From NCBI GenBank assembly GCA_029062165.1, contig JAIDQQ010000020.1, positions 82,243-146,242 of the forward strand: 64,000 nucleotides of DNA, written 5' to 3'. Position numbers and translations under genes: made by a program. Shown in pieces: positions 18,501 through 26,222 of the stretch; position 1 is the stretch's first letter, and every line of letters begins with the position of its first letter. The notes beneath the pieces were generated by a model. The model searched no databases, was not told where the DNA came from, and saw only the letters and a program-made list of their open reading frames with translations. Origin of the DNA: Ruminococcus sp. Its GTDB lineage: Bacteria > Bacillota > Clostridia > Oscillospirales > Ruminococcaceae.

Positions 18501-19182
18501 CCGTACACAGTTTGCCATAGAACAGAATGAACCATACAGTGCGTATATAATCGACTGGCTTATGCCTGATACGAACGGTATTGAACTTGTCCGCCGTATA
18601 CGTAAGGTAATAGGCGATATAGCACCTATAATAATACTTACGGCTTACGACTGGGCTGACATTGAGGAAGAAGCCCGTGAAGCCGGAGTAACTGCATTCT
18701 GTTCAAAACCTATATTCTTTTCTGAACTCCGTGAAGTACTTGCCAGACCGTACGAAAACAATGACGCTCCTGAAGAAGCTGATACCGAAGAAATACGTTT
18801 CGACGGCATGAAGATTCTTCTTGTAGAGGATAACGAACTTAATCAGGAAATTGCAATGGCTATCCTTGAGAACGTCGGATTTATAATAGATACCGCCGAC
18901 GATGGTACAGTAGCAGTTGACATGATAAAGAATAAACCGGCAGATGCCTATGACCTCATTCTCATGGATATTCAGATGCCTATCATGAACGGTTACGAAG
19001 CGACTAAAATAATCCGTGAACTTGACGACAAAACAAAAGCAAATATTCCGATAGTCGCTATGACAGCCAATGCTTTCGACGAAGACAGACAGGAAGCTAT
19101 AAATGCCGGTATGAACGGTCATATCGCAAAACCTATCAATATTGATATGCTTATGGAAACTTTAAGGGATATTCTGAAATAA
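15520..19182 (+). CDS. Hybrid sensor histidine kinase with two periplasmic-binding domains
   Basis: 1220 aa, ATG with AAGGAGG upstream. Order: signal peptide (1-32); two SBP_bac_3-type solute-binding domains (about 40-265 and 285-510); one transmembrane helix (about 518-540); a PAS-like region (to about 690); HisKA with the phospho-accepting histidine in NNMSHDIRTPMNAI (about 719); HATPase with LNILSNAMKY, DTGIGMS and GTGLGLA; two receiver domains, with aspartates in YIIDWLMP (about 1011) and LILMDIQMP (about 1149). This is an EvgS/BvgS-like phosphorelay sensor. No separate response regulator is adjacent, so the output partner is elsewhere or the receivers pass phosphate to an Hpt protein. 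The dockerin esterase gene follows by about 20 bp, so the sensor may control polysaccharide-degrading genes. Confidence 0.9.
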   Translation: MQAEHKAYIRIIVAFMTCLTFITSGYMTASADEASDNKTVRAGIFDFEGYHMKDDDGTLTGYGIEFLNLVSEYSHLNFEYTGYDKSWSEMLDMLENGEIDVVTSARRNEEREKIFDFSYPIGRNDTVLSVRLDNTRIHSSDYKTYDGMIIGQLKGSSQNESLVKFAEKKGFSYVVKEYDDADTLASALQNGEVDAILSSDLRKSENEKTLDIIEEDNFYAIVRKGDTELLDEINYAIEQMDLNEGDWKNLLFYQHYGPVYSSELTFTERELEYIKEIVSGEKKITVTALGEREPYSYVENGELKGILPDYFRYVMELAGLPYEVVVPENKEDYYNIANTNSVDIVIDSIKTVPVMENSAYRGFNTKSYLTTGIARVTRQDFIGDIKKVAVADSQSREIIVNELHDVEFVTYPTREDAMQAVLDRKADAAYVYAYAAQLFVNNDKTRSLYYSVTNNMNIDFRMYVRNSAEHELITILNKCIQQVPNDMLSQFVAKYTTYTVDDMNFFEYLQANPEIMLIVAFIVALIFSVVLILYLKGRWSEKLLNATEQANKEMSEQLAIVEALSHDYTNVYAVNEKAGTARIVKLEGYVVEGLKKDSIEEHPYTPILRQYINTRVHEEDREYLTEALSLEKVREQLNENTEYNGSYRIQVDGEEHHFQYTYVKVKDSTEKNNSFILAGFRNIDDMIQREQEQNEILSEALAQAQYANNAKTTFLNNMSHDIRTPMNAIIGFTSLAVTHIDNKQQVQDYLGKILTSSNHLLSLINDVLDMSRIESGKVKIEEKEVSLPDIMHDLKTIVQADVKSKQLEFYIDTLDVTNEMIICDKLRLNQVLLNILSNAMKYTKPGGMVSVRVIQTAKEQDNYASYEFRVKDTGIGMSPEFLKHVFEPFEREQTATVSGIQGTGLGLAITKNIVDMMGGTILVESEEGKGSEFIVKLRFRVAETSENSQKIEHLADLRALVVDDDVNTCVSVSKMLSAIGMHPDWTTLGKEALIRTQFAIEQNEPYSAYIIDWLMPDTNGIELVRRIRKVIGDIAPIIILTAYDWADIEEEAREAGVTAFCSKPIFFSELREVLARPYENNDAPEEADTEEIRFDGMKILLVEDNELNQEIAMAILENVGFIIDTADDGTVAVDMIKNKPADAYDLILMDIQMPIMNGYEATKIIRELDDKTKANIPIVAMTANAFDEDRQEAINAGMNGHIAKPINIDMLMETLRDILK

Positions 19183-19203
19183 TAAAAAAGGAGTTTGAAA
19201 TCT

Positions 19204-20505
19204 ATGAAGAAATCAGTCAGAAAATTTACAGCGTCTTTAATGGGAATACTTATTACAGCTTCGGGAATAATGACAAATTCCGTCCATGCGGAAGTAATAT
19301 CCAATCCGGTAATAAGTACAGATTGTCCGGCATACTCACAGACCGGTATGACATCTTACGCCAATGACGAACATTATTTTTCATTCTGGAGCAGTTCCGG
19401 TGCGGACTATCTTGCCTATGACCTTTCGGAAGTACCCGAAAATCAGCGGAAAAAAGTAATTGCCGTATGGTATAACGCTACCGGAGCATTTGACTATACA
19501 GTCGGAAACGGTGGGTCTAATGGTGTTCCCTATGACTACACTATAGAAGTAAATTCAGCAGTCGGCGGTACTTATCCTGAAGACAACTGGGAAGTTATTG
19601 AAACAGTTACAGGAAATACGCTTCATTCAAGACAGCACGTCATTGACATGGACGGTTATAACTGGATAAGACTTAACATTACCGGTAATGACGGCAAATC
19701 AGGTGGGAATACTTCCATAAATTTCGATATTCATAACGTATCCGACGGTGTTTCAGACAGCTGGATTTTTTACGGAGATTCTATTACGGCGTGCGGTATG
19801 ATGAACTGTTACGGCACAGGATTCGCTGAATTTGTCCACCAGATTGACGACAGATATTTTCCGGTACAGGAAAACGGAGGTATCGGCGGAATAACAAGTA
19901 CTCACGGTGCGGAAAACATTGACCGCTGGCTTGAAGCTTTCCAAGGGAAATACGTAAGTGTGGCTTACGGTACAAACGACGCATGGGGTAATCCCTCGAA
20001 TACGGAAAAATATTATGAAAATACATCATATATGGTAGAAAAAATAATAGAATCCGGAAAAATACCGGTTGTTCCGAAGATTCCGTACGCTACAGAATCG
20101 GCAGTAGGCGATAATGTACCGGCATATAACGCTATGATTGAAAAAATCTATGAAAAATATCCGGAAGTAGTAAAAGGTCCGGACTTTGAAAAACTTTTCC
20201 GTGAAAATCCTGAACTGCTAAGTGCCGACGGCGTACACCCTAATGATGACGGTTACGCTACTATGCGTAAATTATGGGCTGAAACAATGTATGAAACGGT
20301 TTACTCTTCAGACAGTAATATAAAATCCGTTAATGGTGACGTAAATTCAGACGGAAAATTTGATATTGCAGACCTTGTCATGTTACAGAAATGGCTTCTC
20401 GGAAGTGGTAATCTGACCGACTGGCACGCCGGTGACCTCGATAAGAATAATATTATAGATGTCTTTGACCTCTGCATGATGCGAAAGTTAATTATCAATT
20501 CATAA
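19204..20505 (+). CDS. Secreted SGNH/GDSL esterase with C-terminal type I dockerin
   Basis: 433 aa from the ATG at 19204 (GGAG 10 bp upstream; an in-frame TTG at 19195 is less likely). It has a signal peptide (1-29, ending SVHAE) and a beta-sandwich-like N-terminal module (about 35-180). An SGNH hydrolase domain follows, with the nucleophile motif FYGDSITACG, GTNDAWG and the DGVHPN Asp-His block. The C-terminus is a dockerin: DVNSDGKFDIADLVMLQKWL and DLDKNNIIDVFDLCMMRKL are the two calcium-binding repeats. It is probably an acetyl- or feruloyl-type esterase of the cellulosome. The last codons and stop (N-S-stop) are formed by the dispersed AATTCATAATT repeat. Confidence 0.88.
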   Translation: MKKSVRKFTASLMGILITASGIMTNSVHAEVISNPVISTDCPAYSQTGMTSYANDEHYFSFWSSSGADYLAYDLSEVPENQRKKVIAVWYNATGAFDYTVGNGGSNGVPYDYTIEVNSAVGGTYPEDNWEVIETVTGNTLHSRQHVIDMDGYNWIRLNITGNDGKSGGNTSINFDIHNVSDGVSDSWIFYGDSITACGMMNCYGTGFAEFVHQIDDRYFPVQENGGIGGITSTHGAENIDRWLEAFQGKYVSVAYGTNDAWGNPSNTEKYYENTSYMVEKIIESGKIPVVPKIPYATESAVGDNVPAYNAMIEKIYEKYPEVVKGPDFEKLFRENPELLSADGVHPNDDGYATMRKLWAETMYETVYSSDSNIKSVNGDVNSDGKFDIADLVMLQKWLLGSGNLTDWHAGDLDKNNIIDVFDLCMMRKLIINS

Positions 20506-20526
20506 TTCTTAATTGACAGAATATAA

Positions 20527-20597
20527 AAACAGAATCATTGAACGACTTAAGCTTGACTGTATAAAATCAGCTACGCTTATCGGTCTTCAATGATTCT
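20527..20597 (+). terminator. Large hairpin terminator after the dockerin esterase
   Basis: A 12-bp perfect stem AGAATCATTGAA/TTCAATGATTCT encloses a loop of about 45 nt with a second AAGC/GCTT pairing, and is followed by TTTT. It is longer than the other terminators here and could be a processed RNA end. Confidence 0.55.
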
Positions 20598-20695
20598 TTT
20601 ATCAGTATATCATATTTATCTGAACTTGTCAAGCATATGTGTAAATTAAATTTTTTATTTTAAAAAATCATTGTTTTTTACAAGCGATATAAAAA

Positions 20696-20717
20696 AGCCG
20701 GAATAAAAATCCGGCTT
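20696..20717. terminator. Bidirectional terminator between converging dockerin genes
   Basis: AGCCGGA/TCCGGCT with a 6-nt AT loop has an A-run before and a T-run after, so it works on both strands. Confidence 0.8.
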
Positions 20718-20726
20718 TTTGTTATT

Positions 20727-20841
20727 ATCTGTATCTATATCTGTATCTGTTTCTGTATCTTTATCTGTTTCTGTATCTTTATCTGTATCGGTAGCCATCG
20801 TAAACGTTCGTTAGCGTTCGTATACGTCCGTACACGTTCGT
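20727..20841. repeat. Hexamer and decamer tandem repeats
   Basis: 20727-20788 is a degenerate hexamer run (CTGTAT, CTATAT, CTGTTT, CTTTAT) of about ten units. 20800-20841 is a decamer repeated four times, consensus GTAnACGTTC. Both lie just 3' of the GH8 gene and outside any recognisable frame. Confidence 0.75.
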
Positions 20842-20852
20842 GCTAATATCAA

Positions 20853-22271
20853 TTATGAATTAATAATCAGTTTCCGCATAAGAACGAGGTCAAAAATATC
20901 AATTCTTGAATCTTTTAATAAGTCACCGGCTTGCCAGTCTGCCATACCTTCGCCGTACAGAAGATATTTCTGCATTGCCACGAGGTCAGCGACATCAAAA
21001 TTTCCGTCAGAATTTACATCGCCTGTCACTGATTTTTCCGTATTTTCCGGAACAGTCCAGCCGTCGTCATCTACGATAAGACACAACATTTTTATTGTAT
21101 CGCCGTAATATACGTCTTCACCGTAATCTGTCAGAACTTCACGTATATCATCATGCCATTTAGTATTCTTACCACATTTCGCCGAAACAAGCAGAGGTGC
21201 TACAAAACATAAATCATTGTAATCTTCAATAGCCTTGCCGTCTGGAGTGTATCCGGCTAAGACTTCCCACGGGTCACCTTTGGTAGCGGACATCATGAAA
21301 TTGTCTATAGCTTCCGCAAAAACAAGAGCGTCTTTGTTACCATTTATAAGATAGTCCATACCTATACGCCACGGTACACGACAGCTGTTATAATAATAAT
21401 TACCGTCGTTTTCGCTTTCGAGGAAATCAGCCGGAGCAGGTACGTAATTACCGGACTTGTCACGGATAACAAAATCGGGTAATATACCGGTTTTGTACTT
21501 ATCGACAATTCCGTTTATTATTCCGTATGTAGTTTCATAGACTTTCAGCCAGTCGTCATTACCGGAGACTTCAGCGAATACAGGAAGATACTGTACGATA
21601 AAATCAGAACATCTTGTAGCGGAATAATAATTTTCCGTCCTGTCACATTCGGAAACCCAGTCACCGAGATTTATAGTCCAGTATTCGTGATTTATGTCAT
21701 ATTTCATGATGTCATTTATTACCGCAAGGGCTTCGGAATAGTAATCAATATCGCCATCACTGCCCCATACGGAATCAGCCATAAGAAGAGCATAGGCAAT
21801 ATCCATATCGCCATCAGTAGCGGAATCGCATAAACCGCCGGTCATACTGCCTTCTTCCGCACCGTCAATGAGTGCCGTACCGTTATCGCACTGTTGCCAT
21901 GACATAAGATTTTTACCTATATCACTCGGATGAGCCTTGAAATAACGGTACATTCCGTCAAAATAGTCCTTGGCGTTTTCGTCGTAATCCGCCATACTGG
22001 CAGTAATAAGCATACCGTAGCCGTGTGCCTCCGATACCGTAACGGCAACGGAAGTATTTCCGCCGGTGTATTTTTCGTCAGCGTAGTATACGTAATATTG
22101 TGTTTCGTCAGTAACGTAATTATCCTGTACGAGATATTTCTGTTTCCAGTAATTATAAAAATTTAAAGTATCTGCTGAAAGTCTGTTTTCTGCCGATACG
22201 GAAACAGGCATTATACTCTGAATCATTACCGCTGAAAGTATAAACGCCGGTAATTTTTTGATATGTTTCAT
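20853..22271 (-). CDS. GH8 endoglucanase with C-terminal type I dockerin
   Basis: 472 aa. Signal peptide (1-27, ending SVSAE), then a glycoside hydrolase family 8 domain (about 35-390): the acid residue is in VSEAHGYGM and the conserved aspartate in SATDGDMDIAYALL; NLGDWVS and CRVPWRIGMDYL are further family blocks. GH8 enzymes cleave beta-1,4 bonds in cellulose, lichenan or xylan with inversion. The C-terminus (about 405-472) is a dockerin with DVNSDGNFDVADLVAMQKYL and DLLKDSRIDIFDLVLMRKL, which would attach the enzyme to a scaffoldin cohesin. The second repeat has K-D-S in place of the usual N-x-D. Protein ends N-S-stop within a dispersed AT repeat. Confidence 0.9.
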   Translation of the reverse strand: MKHIKKLPAFILSAVMIQSIMPVSVSAENRLSADTLNFYNYWKQKYLVQDNYVTDETQYYVYYADEKYTGGNTSVAVTVSEAHGYGMLITASMADYDENAKDYFDGMYRYFKAHPSDIGKNLMSWQQCDNGTALIDGAEEGSMTGGLCDSATDGDMDIAYALLMADSVWGSDGDIDYYSEALAVINDIMKYDINHEYWTINLGDWVSECDRTENYYSATRCSDFIVQYLPVFAEVSGNDDWLKVYETTYGIINGIVDKYKTGILPDFVIRDKSGNYVPAPADFLESENDGNYYYNSCRVPWRIGMDYLINGNKDALVFAEAIDNFMMSATKGDPWEVLAGYTPDGKAIEDYNDLCFVAPLLVSAKCGKNTKWHDDIREVLTDYGEDVYYGDTIKMLCLIVDDDGWTVPENTEKSVTGDVNSDGNFDVADLVAMQKYLLYGEGMADWQAGDLLKDSRIDIFDLVLMRKLIINS

Positions 22272-22306
22272 ATTAAAAAAACCTCCTGAATTATATTTGT
22301 ACTATA

Positions 22307-22726
22307 AATATATCACATATTTTTTATAAAATCCACCTGTTTTTTATCGGAAACGGTACAGTCGGGAATCCCGAATTTTTTACAACCAGTCTTTACGGTG
22401 GTTTACGGAAAATTGACCGTTCATGTATATATACACCTGTTCTTGCGGATATTCTTACGGAAATACAATCGGAATACGATAACCGACAAAAAGGTTATGA
22501 AAACATGATAAAATCACTTCTGCTGAAATTCTTCACGGTAATTTTCAGGAATATTCCGGAAAATTCCGGCAACAGAAAAGTAATAAGCCGTAATGCATCT
22601 TCTAAAATCCGTAATATAATACTTTACATTGACGAAAACTTTCAGAAACCTATTGACCTTGAATTTCTTGAAAAAAAGTTTGAAATAAGTATACAAATGG
22701 TAGACGAACGGTATACCACTGGTTGA
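22307..22726 (+). pseudogene. AraC-family regulator, N-terminal/middle fragment
   Basis: The plus-strand frame reads an AraC-type sensory region (HLFFIGNGTVGNPEFF, then LYGGLRKIDRSCIYTPVLAD) and the first half of the AraC helix-turn-helix (ILYIDENFQKPIDLEFLEKK and FEISI). It then loses homology and meets a TGA. The N-terminus is missing: the fragment begins inside the 5' region of the GH8 gene. The matching C-terminal part is at 15122-15366 on the other strand. Confidence 0.8.
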
Positions 22727-22730
22727 CGCA

Positions 22731-22764
22731 GGTAAGGTAAGGTAAGGTTAGATTAGGTTAGGTG
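22731..22764. repeat. GGTAA/GGTTA pentamer repeat
   Basis: About seven degenerate pentamers follow the right end of the split AraC gene. No coding signal overlaps them. Confidence 0.75.
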
Positions 22765-22768
22765 AGAT

Positions 22769-22802
22769 AAATTCATAATTATGCATTCTCAATTATGAAT
22801 TT
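22769..22802. repeat. Dispersed AT-rich palindrome (AATTCATAATT element)
   Basis: AATTCATAATT and AATTATGAATT arms flank ATGCATTCTC. It supplies the last codons (N-S-stop) and probably the terminator of rlmD. Related copies lie at 2061-2075, 15400-15435, 20494-20515, 20838-20865, 30701-30743, 34922-34953, 36090-36117 and 47053-47090. Confidence 0.7.
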
Positions 22803-24139
22803 TTTATCATAAGTACCACACATTCAACGTGTCGGGTACGTGGGAATAAATCAACGCCACATACTTTTTTTACTTCGTAACCAAGTCCGCTGAAAATTTT
22901 CGCATCTCGTGAAGCCGTTGCCGGATTACATGAAATCATTACGATTTTATCCGGTTCAGATTCTGCAACAGTCCGGACGGTCTCAAGCGTACAGCCTTTG
23001 CGAGGGGGGTCAATTATGATTATATCTGGTTTTATATCCAGTTTACCGAAAACTTCACCGGCGTCACCGCAATGGAAATCAGCATTTTCTATATCATTTA
23101 CAAGTGCATTTTCACAGGCATTTCCGACTGCTTCCGGAATAATTTCAATTCCTATTACTTTTTTTACGCTATGTGCCATTGAAAGTCCTATTGTACCTGC
23201 TCCGCAATATAAATCGGCGATTACGTCTTCCGGAGCAGGTGAGGCAAATTCAAGGGCTTTTCTGTAGATTTTTTCCGCCTGTACGGTATTCACCTGATAG
23301 AACGACATAGGCGAAATTTTAATTTTATTTCCGCACATAGTATCTGAAATTGTATCGCTTCCGGCAAGAGTGATGCATTTTTTTCCCATTATTACATTAG
23401 TTTTTTCCGGATTGATATTCATTACTATACTTTTTACTTCCGGAAATTTTTCCGCAATAATACGACAAAGTCCGGTAAACTGTCGTGATACGTCTTTACG
23501 GACTATCAGACATAGCATTATCTCACCGGAATATGTACCCTGTCTGATATATATATGACGCATTATTCCTGTATGCGTACTCTCCGAATATACCGGTATT
23601 CTGTGTGAATTTACGTATTCAAGGACTGTTTCGAGAATATCACGGAAAATTTCCGGCTGTAACGGACAGTCAGTAACCGGTATCACTCTGTGACTTCTTT
23701 CGGCATAGAATCCGCTTACTGCTTTACCGTCGACTACTGCCAGCGGATATTGTGCCTTGTTTCTGTAACGGTCTGTGTTATCGGCTTTTATGAAGTCGGT
23801 AAATTCCGGATTAAGTCCGCCTATTCTCCGGAAAGCGTCCTGAACAATATCGTTTTTTATACGACATTCGTCATCATAGCTGATATGTCTGAATACACAA
23901 CCACCACACTTTTTGTACACAGGACAGTCCGGAGTTATTCTTTCGGGTGAGGGAGTTATAATTTCGTCGACTATTCCATATGCGTAACTTTTCAGGACTT
24001 TTACAATTTTTATTCTGCAAACGTCACCAACAGCGGTATCGGGTACGAAAACCGCCATACCGTCAATACGGCATACGCCATTACCCTCGGAAGTGATACC
24101 GGTTATTTCAGCATTTATGAATTGATTTTTTTCAGGCAT
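22793..24139 (-). CDS. rlmD: 23S rRNA (uracil-5-)-methyltransferase, RlmD/RumA family
   Basis: 448 aa. An N-terminal TRAM domain (1-60) is followed by the iron-sulfur cysteines (CPVYKKCGGC, plus CPLQP), and a class I SAM methyltransferase with LYCGAGTIGLS, DPPRKGC, the catalytic cysteine in ISCNPAT and the C-terminal FPRTRHVE. The family forms 5-methyluridine in 23S rRNA (some members act on U747 or tRNA U54). The 5' end overlaps hemZ by 25 bp, and it is the last gene of a recJ-rel-MBL-hemZ-rlmD operon. Confidence 0.88.
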   Translation of the reverse strand: MPEKNQFINAEITGITSEGNGVCRIDGMAVFVPDTAVGDVCRIKIVKVLKSYAYGIVDEIITPSPERITPDCPVYKKCGGCVFRHISYDDECRIKNDIVQDAFRRIGGLNPEFTDFIKADNTDRYRNKAQYPLAVVDGKAVSGFYAERSHRVIPVTDCPLQPEIFRDILETVLEYVNSHRIPVYSESTHTGIMRHIYIRQGTYSGEIMLCLIVRKDVSRQFTGLCRIIAEKFPEVKSIVMNINPEKTNVIMGKKCITLAGSDTISDTMCGNKIKISPMSFYQVNTVQAEKIYRKALEFASPAPEDVIADLYCGAGTIGLSMAHSVKKVIGIEIIPEAVGNACENALVNDIENADFHCGDAGEVFGKLDIKPDIIIIDPPRKGCTLETVRTVAESEPDKIVMISCNPATASRDAKIFSGLGYEVKKVCGVDLFPRTRHVECVVLMIKNS

Positions 24140-25581
24140 TGTATAATCTCCTCTTTTTTTGTCATGAGACGGTCAAAATCGCTTATGTACTCATACGGAA
24201 ATTTATAATTATGTATTCTGTTTATCCTGTTATCAGGATATACAAGTTTTGTAGAAGCTCCGCTACCTGCTCCGATAATTGTCTGTGTTTCGTCCATGAT
24301 GTATATATTGTAATAACTTTCGTAACCTTTTCTTGCGTATCCGATATTCTCCAGATTACCGATGGTATTTTTCTGACGGTACATATAATATGGCTGATAG
24401 TCATTATTCATGAGTTTTTCTATACTGTAGTCAACCATTTCCGCTACCGGATTTGATATATTTTCCTCACCCTGTGCGAATAAATTCGAGGAGCGTTTAA
24501 GAGTAAGAGTATGTACGGTAATGCTTTCGGGTGAGATGTCAATGATTTTGTCGAGAGTATTCCGGAAACTTTCCGGTGTATCGTCAGGCAATCCGGCGAT
24601 AAGGTCAGTGTTTATGTTCCGGAATCCCTCTTTTCTTGCCAACTCATAGGCTTTTAACGTATCATCAGCGGTATGCCGTCTGCCTATTACTTTAAGTATG
24701 TCATTGTTAAGTGTCTGCGGATTTATCGAAATCCTGTCCGCACCGTATTCCTTTATTATATGAAGTTTTTCCGCCGTAATGGTATCAGGTCTTCCGGCTT
24801 CAAAGCTGTATTCACGTATTTTATTGAGGTCAAAATTTTTCCGGACGCATTCCATAATAGTACGTATATCCTCTGCCGGAATGGCACTCGGAGTACCTCC
24901 GCCGAAGTATATAGTATCAATTTCAGTACCGGTTTCACTTATTATACGGCTTATTATTTCAAGTTCCTTACACAGACACTGAACGTAATCGGGGATTAGT
25001 TTTCCGGCTGATTCTATCGAATGCGAGACGAATGAACAGTAACTGCACCTCGATGGACAGAACGGTATTGAGATATACAGGCTTACGGCTTTACGATTGA
25101 TATTTTCGACTATCGGCAACTGATTTACTGCTGTATCGTATGCGAGTTTAAGTTTTTCGGGTGAGAGTTCGTATTTTTCAGTGAGTATTTTTTCAATTTC
25201 CGGAAAATTTTTCCCTTGTGCGAGAAGTTCTGTTACTTTCTTTACCGGACGTATACCTGTCATAAGTCCCCACGGCGTATTTACCTTGATTTTTTCCTTG
25301 AGAACATGATATATAATCCGGCATAATTCGTGTTCAGTGTACTTGTCGTCAGTGGTGGGGATATTCCTTTCACTATGGAAAGTTTCGCCGTTTAACTTTA
25401 TATCCGTATAGATTTTTTCATTTTCCACACCGGCAACTACAAAATCGTCACCGGTGGCATTTTGTATATCATCGGAAAACTGAAATTTTCTTGTCGGAAA
25501 GAACATTTTCAAAGTTGATTCCGTTTCGTATTTAAAAGAATTGCCGATTAATATAACCGGCATTTTAGTAAGATTATTCAT
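24115..25581 (-). CDS. hemZ: Radical SAM coproporphyrinogen dehydrogenase-like HemZ
   Basis: 488 aa. The N-terminal 170 residues are the HemZ-specific region (WGLMTGIRPVKKVTELL). The radical SAM core has the CxxxCxxC cluster motif in PFCPSRCSYCSF and the GGGTPSA block. HemZ is classed with oxygen-independent coproporphyrinogen oxidases, but as no other haem gene is here its true substrate in this anaerobe is open. Start ATG overlaps the stop of the MBL gene by one base. Confidence 0.85.
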   Translation of the reverse strand: MNNLTKMPVILIGNSFKYETESTLKMFFPTRKFQFSDDIQNATGDDFVVAGVENEKIYTDIKLNGETFHSERNIPTTDDKYTEHELCRIIYHVLKEKIKVNTPWGLMTGIRPVKKVTELLAQGKNFPEIEKILTEKYELSPEKLKLAYDTAVNQLPIVENINRKAVSLYISIPFCPSRCSYCSFVSHSIESAGKLIPDYVQCLCKELEIISRIISETGTEIDTIYFGGGTPSAIPAEDIRTIMECVRKNFDLNKIREYSFEAGRPDTITAEKLHIIKEYGADRISINPQTLNNDILKVIGRRHTADDTLKAYELARKEGFRNINTDLIAGLPDDTPESFRNTLDKIIDISPESITVHTLTLKRSSNLFAQGEENISNPVAEMVDYSIEKLMNNDYQPYYMYRQKNTIGNLENIGYARKGYESYYNIYIMDETQTIIGAGSGASTKLVYPDNRINRIHNYKFPYEYISDFDRLMTKKEEIIQCLKKINS

Positions 25582-26210
25582 TATTTTCTGAAACTCCTGA
25601 AATATGGATTTGTTTGTTTTTCGTATTCAAGTTCCGTATTGTCGCCATGACCTGTAAAAATTTTATAATTTCCGTCCAGATTGTAAAGTTTTTCAAGTGA
25701 TTTCAGCATCATTTCCGGATTACTTCCGTTAAAATCAGTTCTGCCTATCGAACAGCAGAAAAGAGTATCGCCGGAAAAAATAACATCGTCGCATATATAG
25801 CAGACACTTCCCATAGAATGTCCGGCAGTATGCATGACCCTGAAATTATAATCACCGTCGGAAATAATATCGCCGTCGTGTACTACTGTATATTCGCTTA
25901 CCGGATTGAACGGCATACAGGAAATAAGGTCAGCCAGCGAAAGTCCTGAACTGTTCAGCATAGGAGCATCATTTTCATGTATGAATACTTCCGCACCGGT
26001 TTTTTCAACGATTTCCGAAACGCCGTTCATATGGTCATAGTGTCCGTGTGTGAGAAGTATTTTACTTAACGTCAGTTTTTTCATGGTCAGAAACTCATAT
26101 AAAAGACGGGCATTTCCGCCTACGTCAACGGCAATACACTGATTAGGTGCAGTTTCGGCAATAAAGCAGTTGGCACGGAGTTCACCGAGTTGTAATGTAT
26201 GGATTTTCAT
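25581..26210 (-). CDS. MBL-fold metallohydrolase (glyoxalase II-like)
   Basis: 209 aa. Zinc ligands are visible: THGHYDH (HxHxDH), HTAGHS, FSGDTLF and the final GHG. The size and motifs match the YcbL/GloB-like group of thioester hydrolases. It starts 12 bp after rel and is coupled to hemZ. Confidence 0.85.
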   Translation of the reverse strand: MKIHTLQLGELRANCFIAETAPNQCIAVDVGGNARLLYEFLTMKKLTLSKILLTHGHYDHMNGVSEIVEKTGAEVFIHENDAPMLNSSGLSLADLISCMPFNPVSEYTVVHDGDIISDGDYNFRVMHTAGHSMGSVCYICDDVIFSGDTLFCCSIGRTDFNGSNPEMMLKSLEKLYNLDGNYKIFTGHGDNTELEYEKQTNPYFRSFRK

Positions 26211-26222
26211 TTTATTTCCTCC

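Noticed and set aside
22505..22726. A separate 73-codon gene on the plus strand
   Set aside because: It has no ribosome binding site and is the middle of an AraC fragment whose frame continues upstream.
22731..22764. GGTAA/GGTTA repeats as a regulatory or telomere-like array
   Set aside because: They are few, degenerate and next to a rearrangement breakpoint; a simple-sequence origin is enough.
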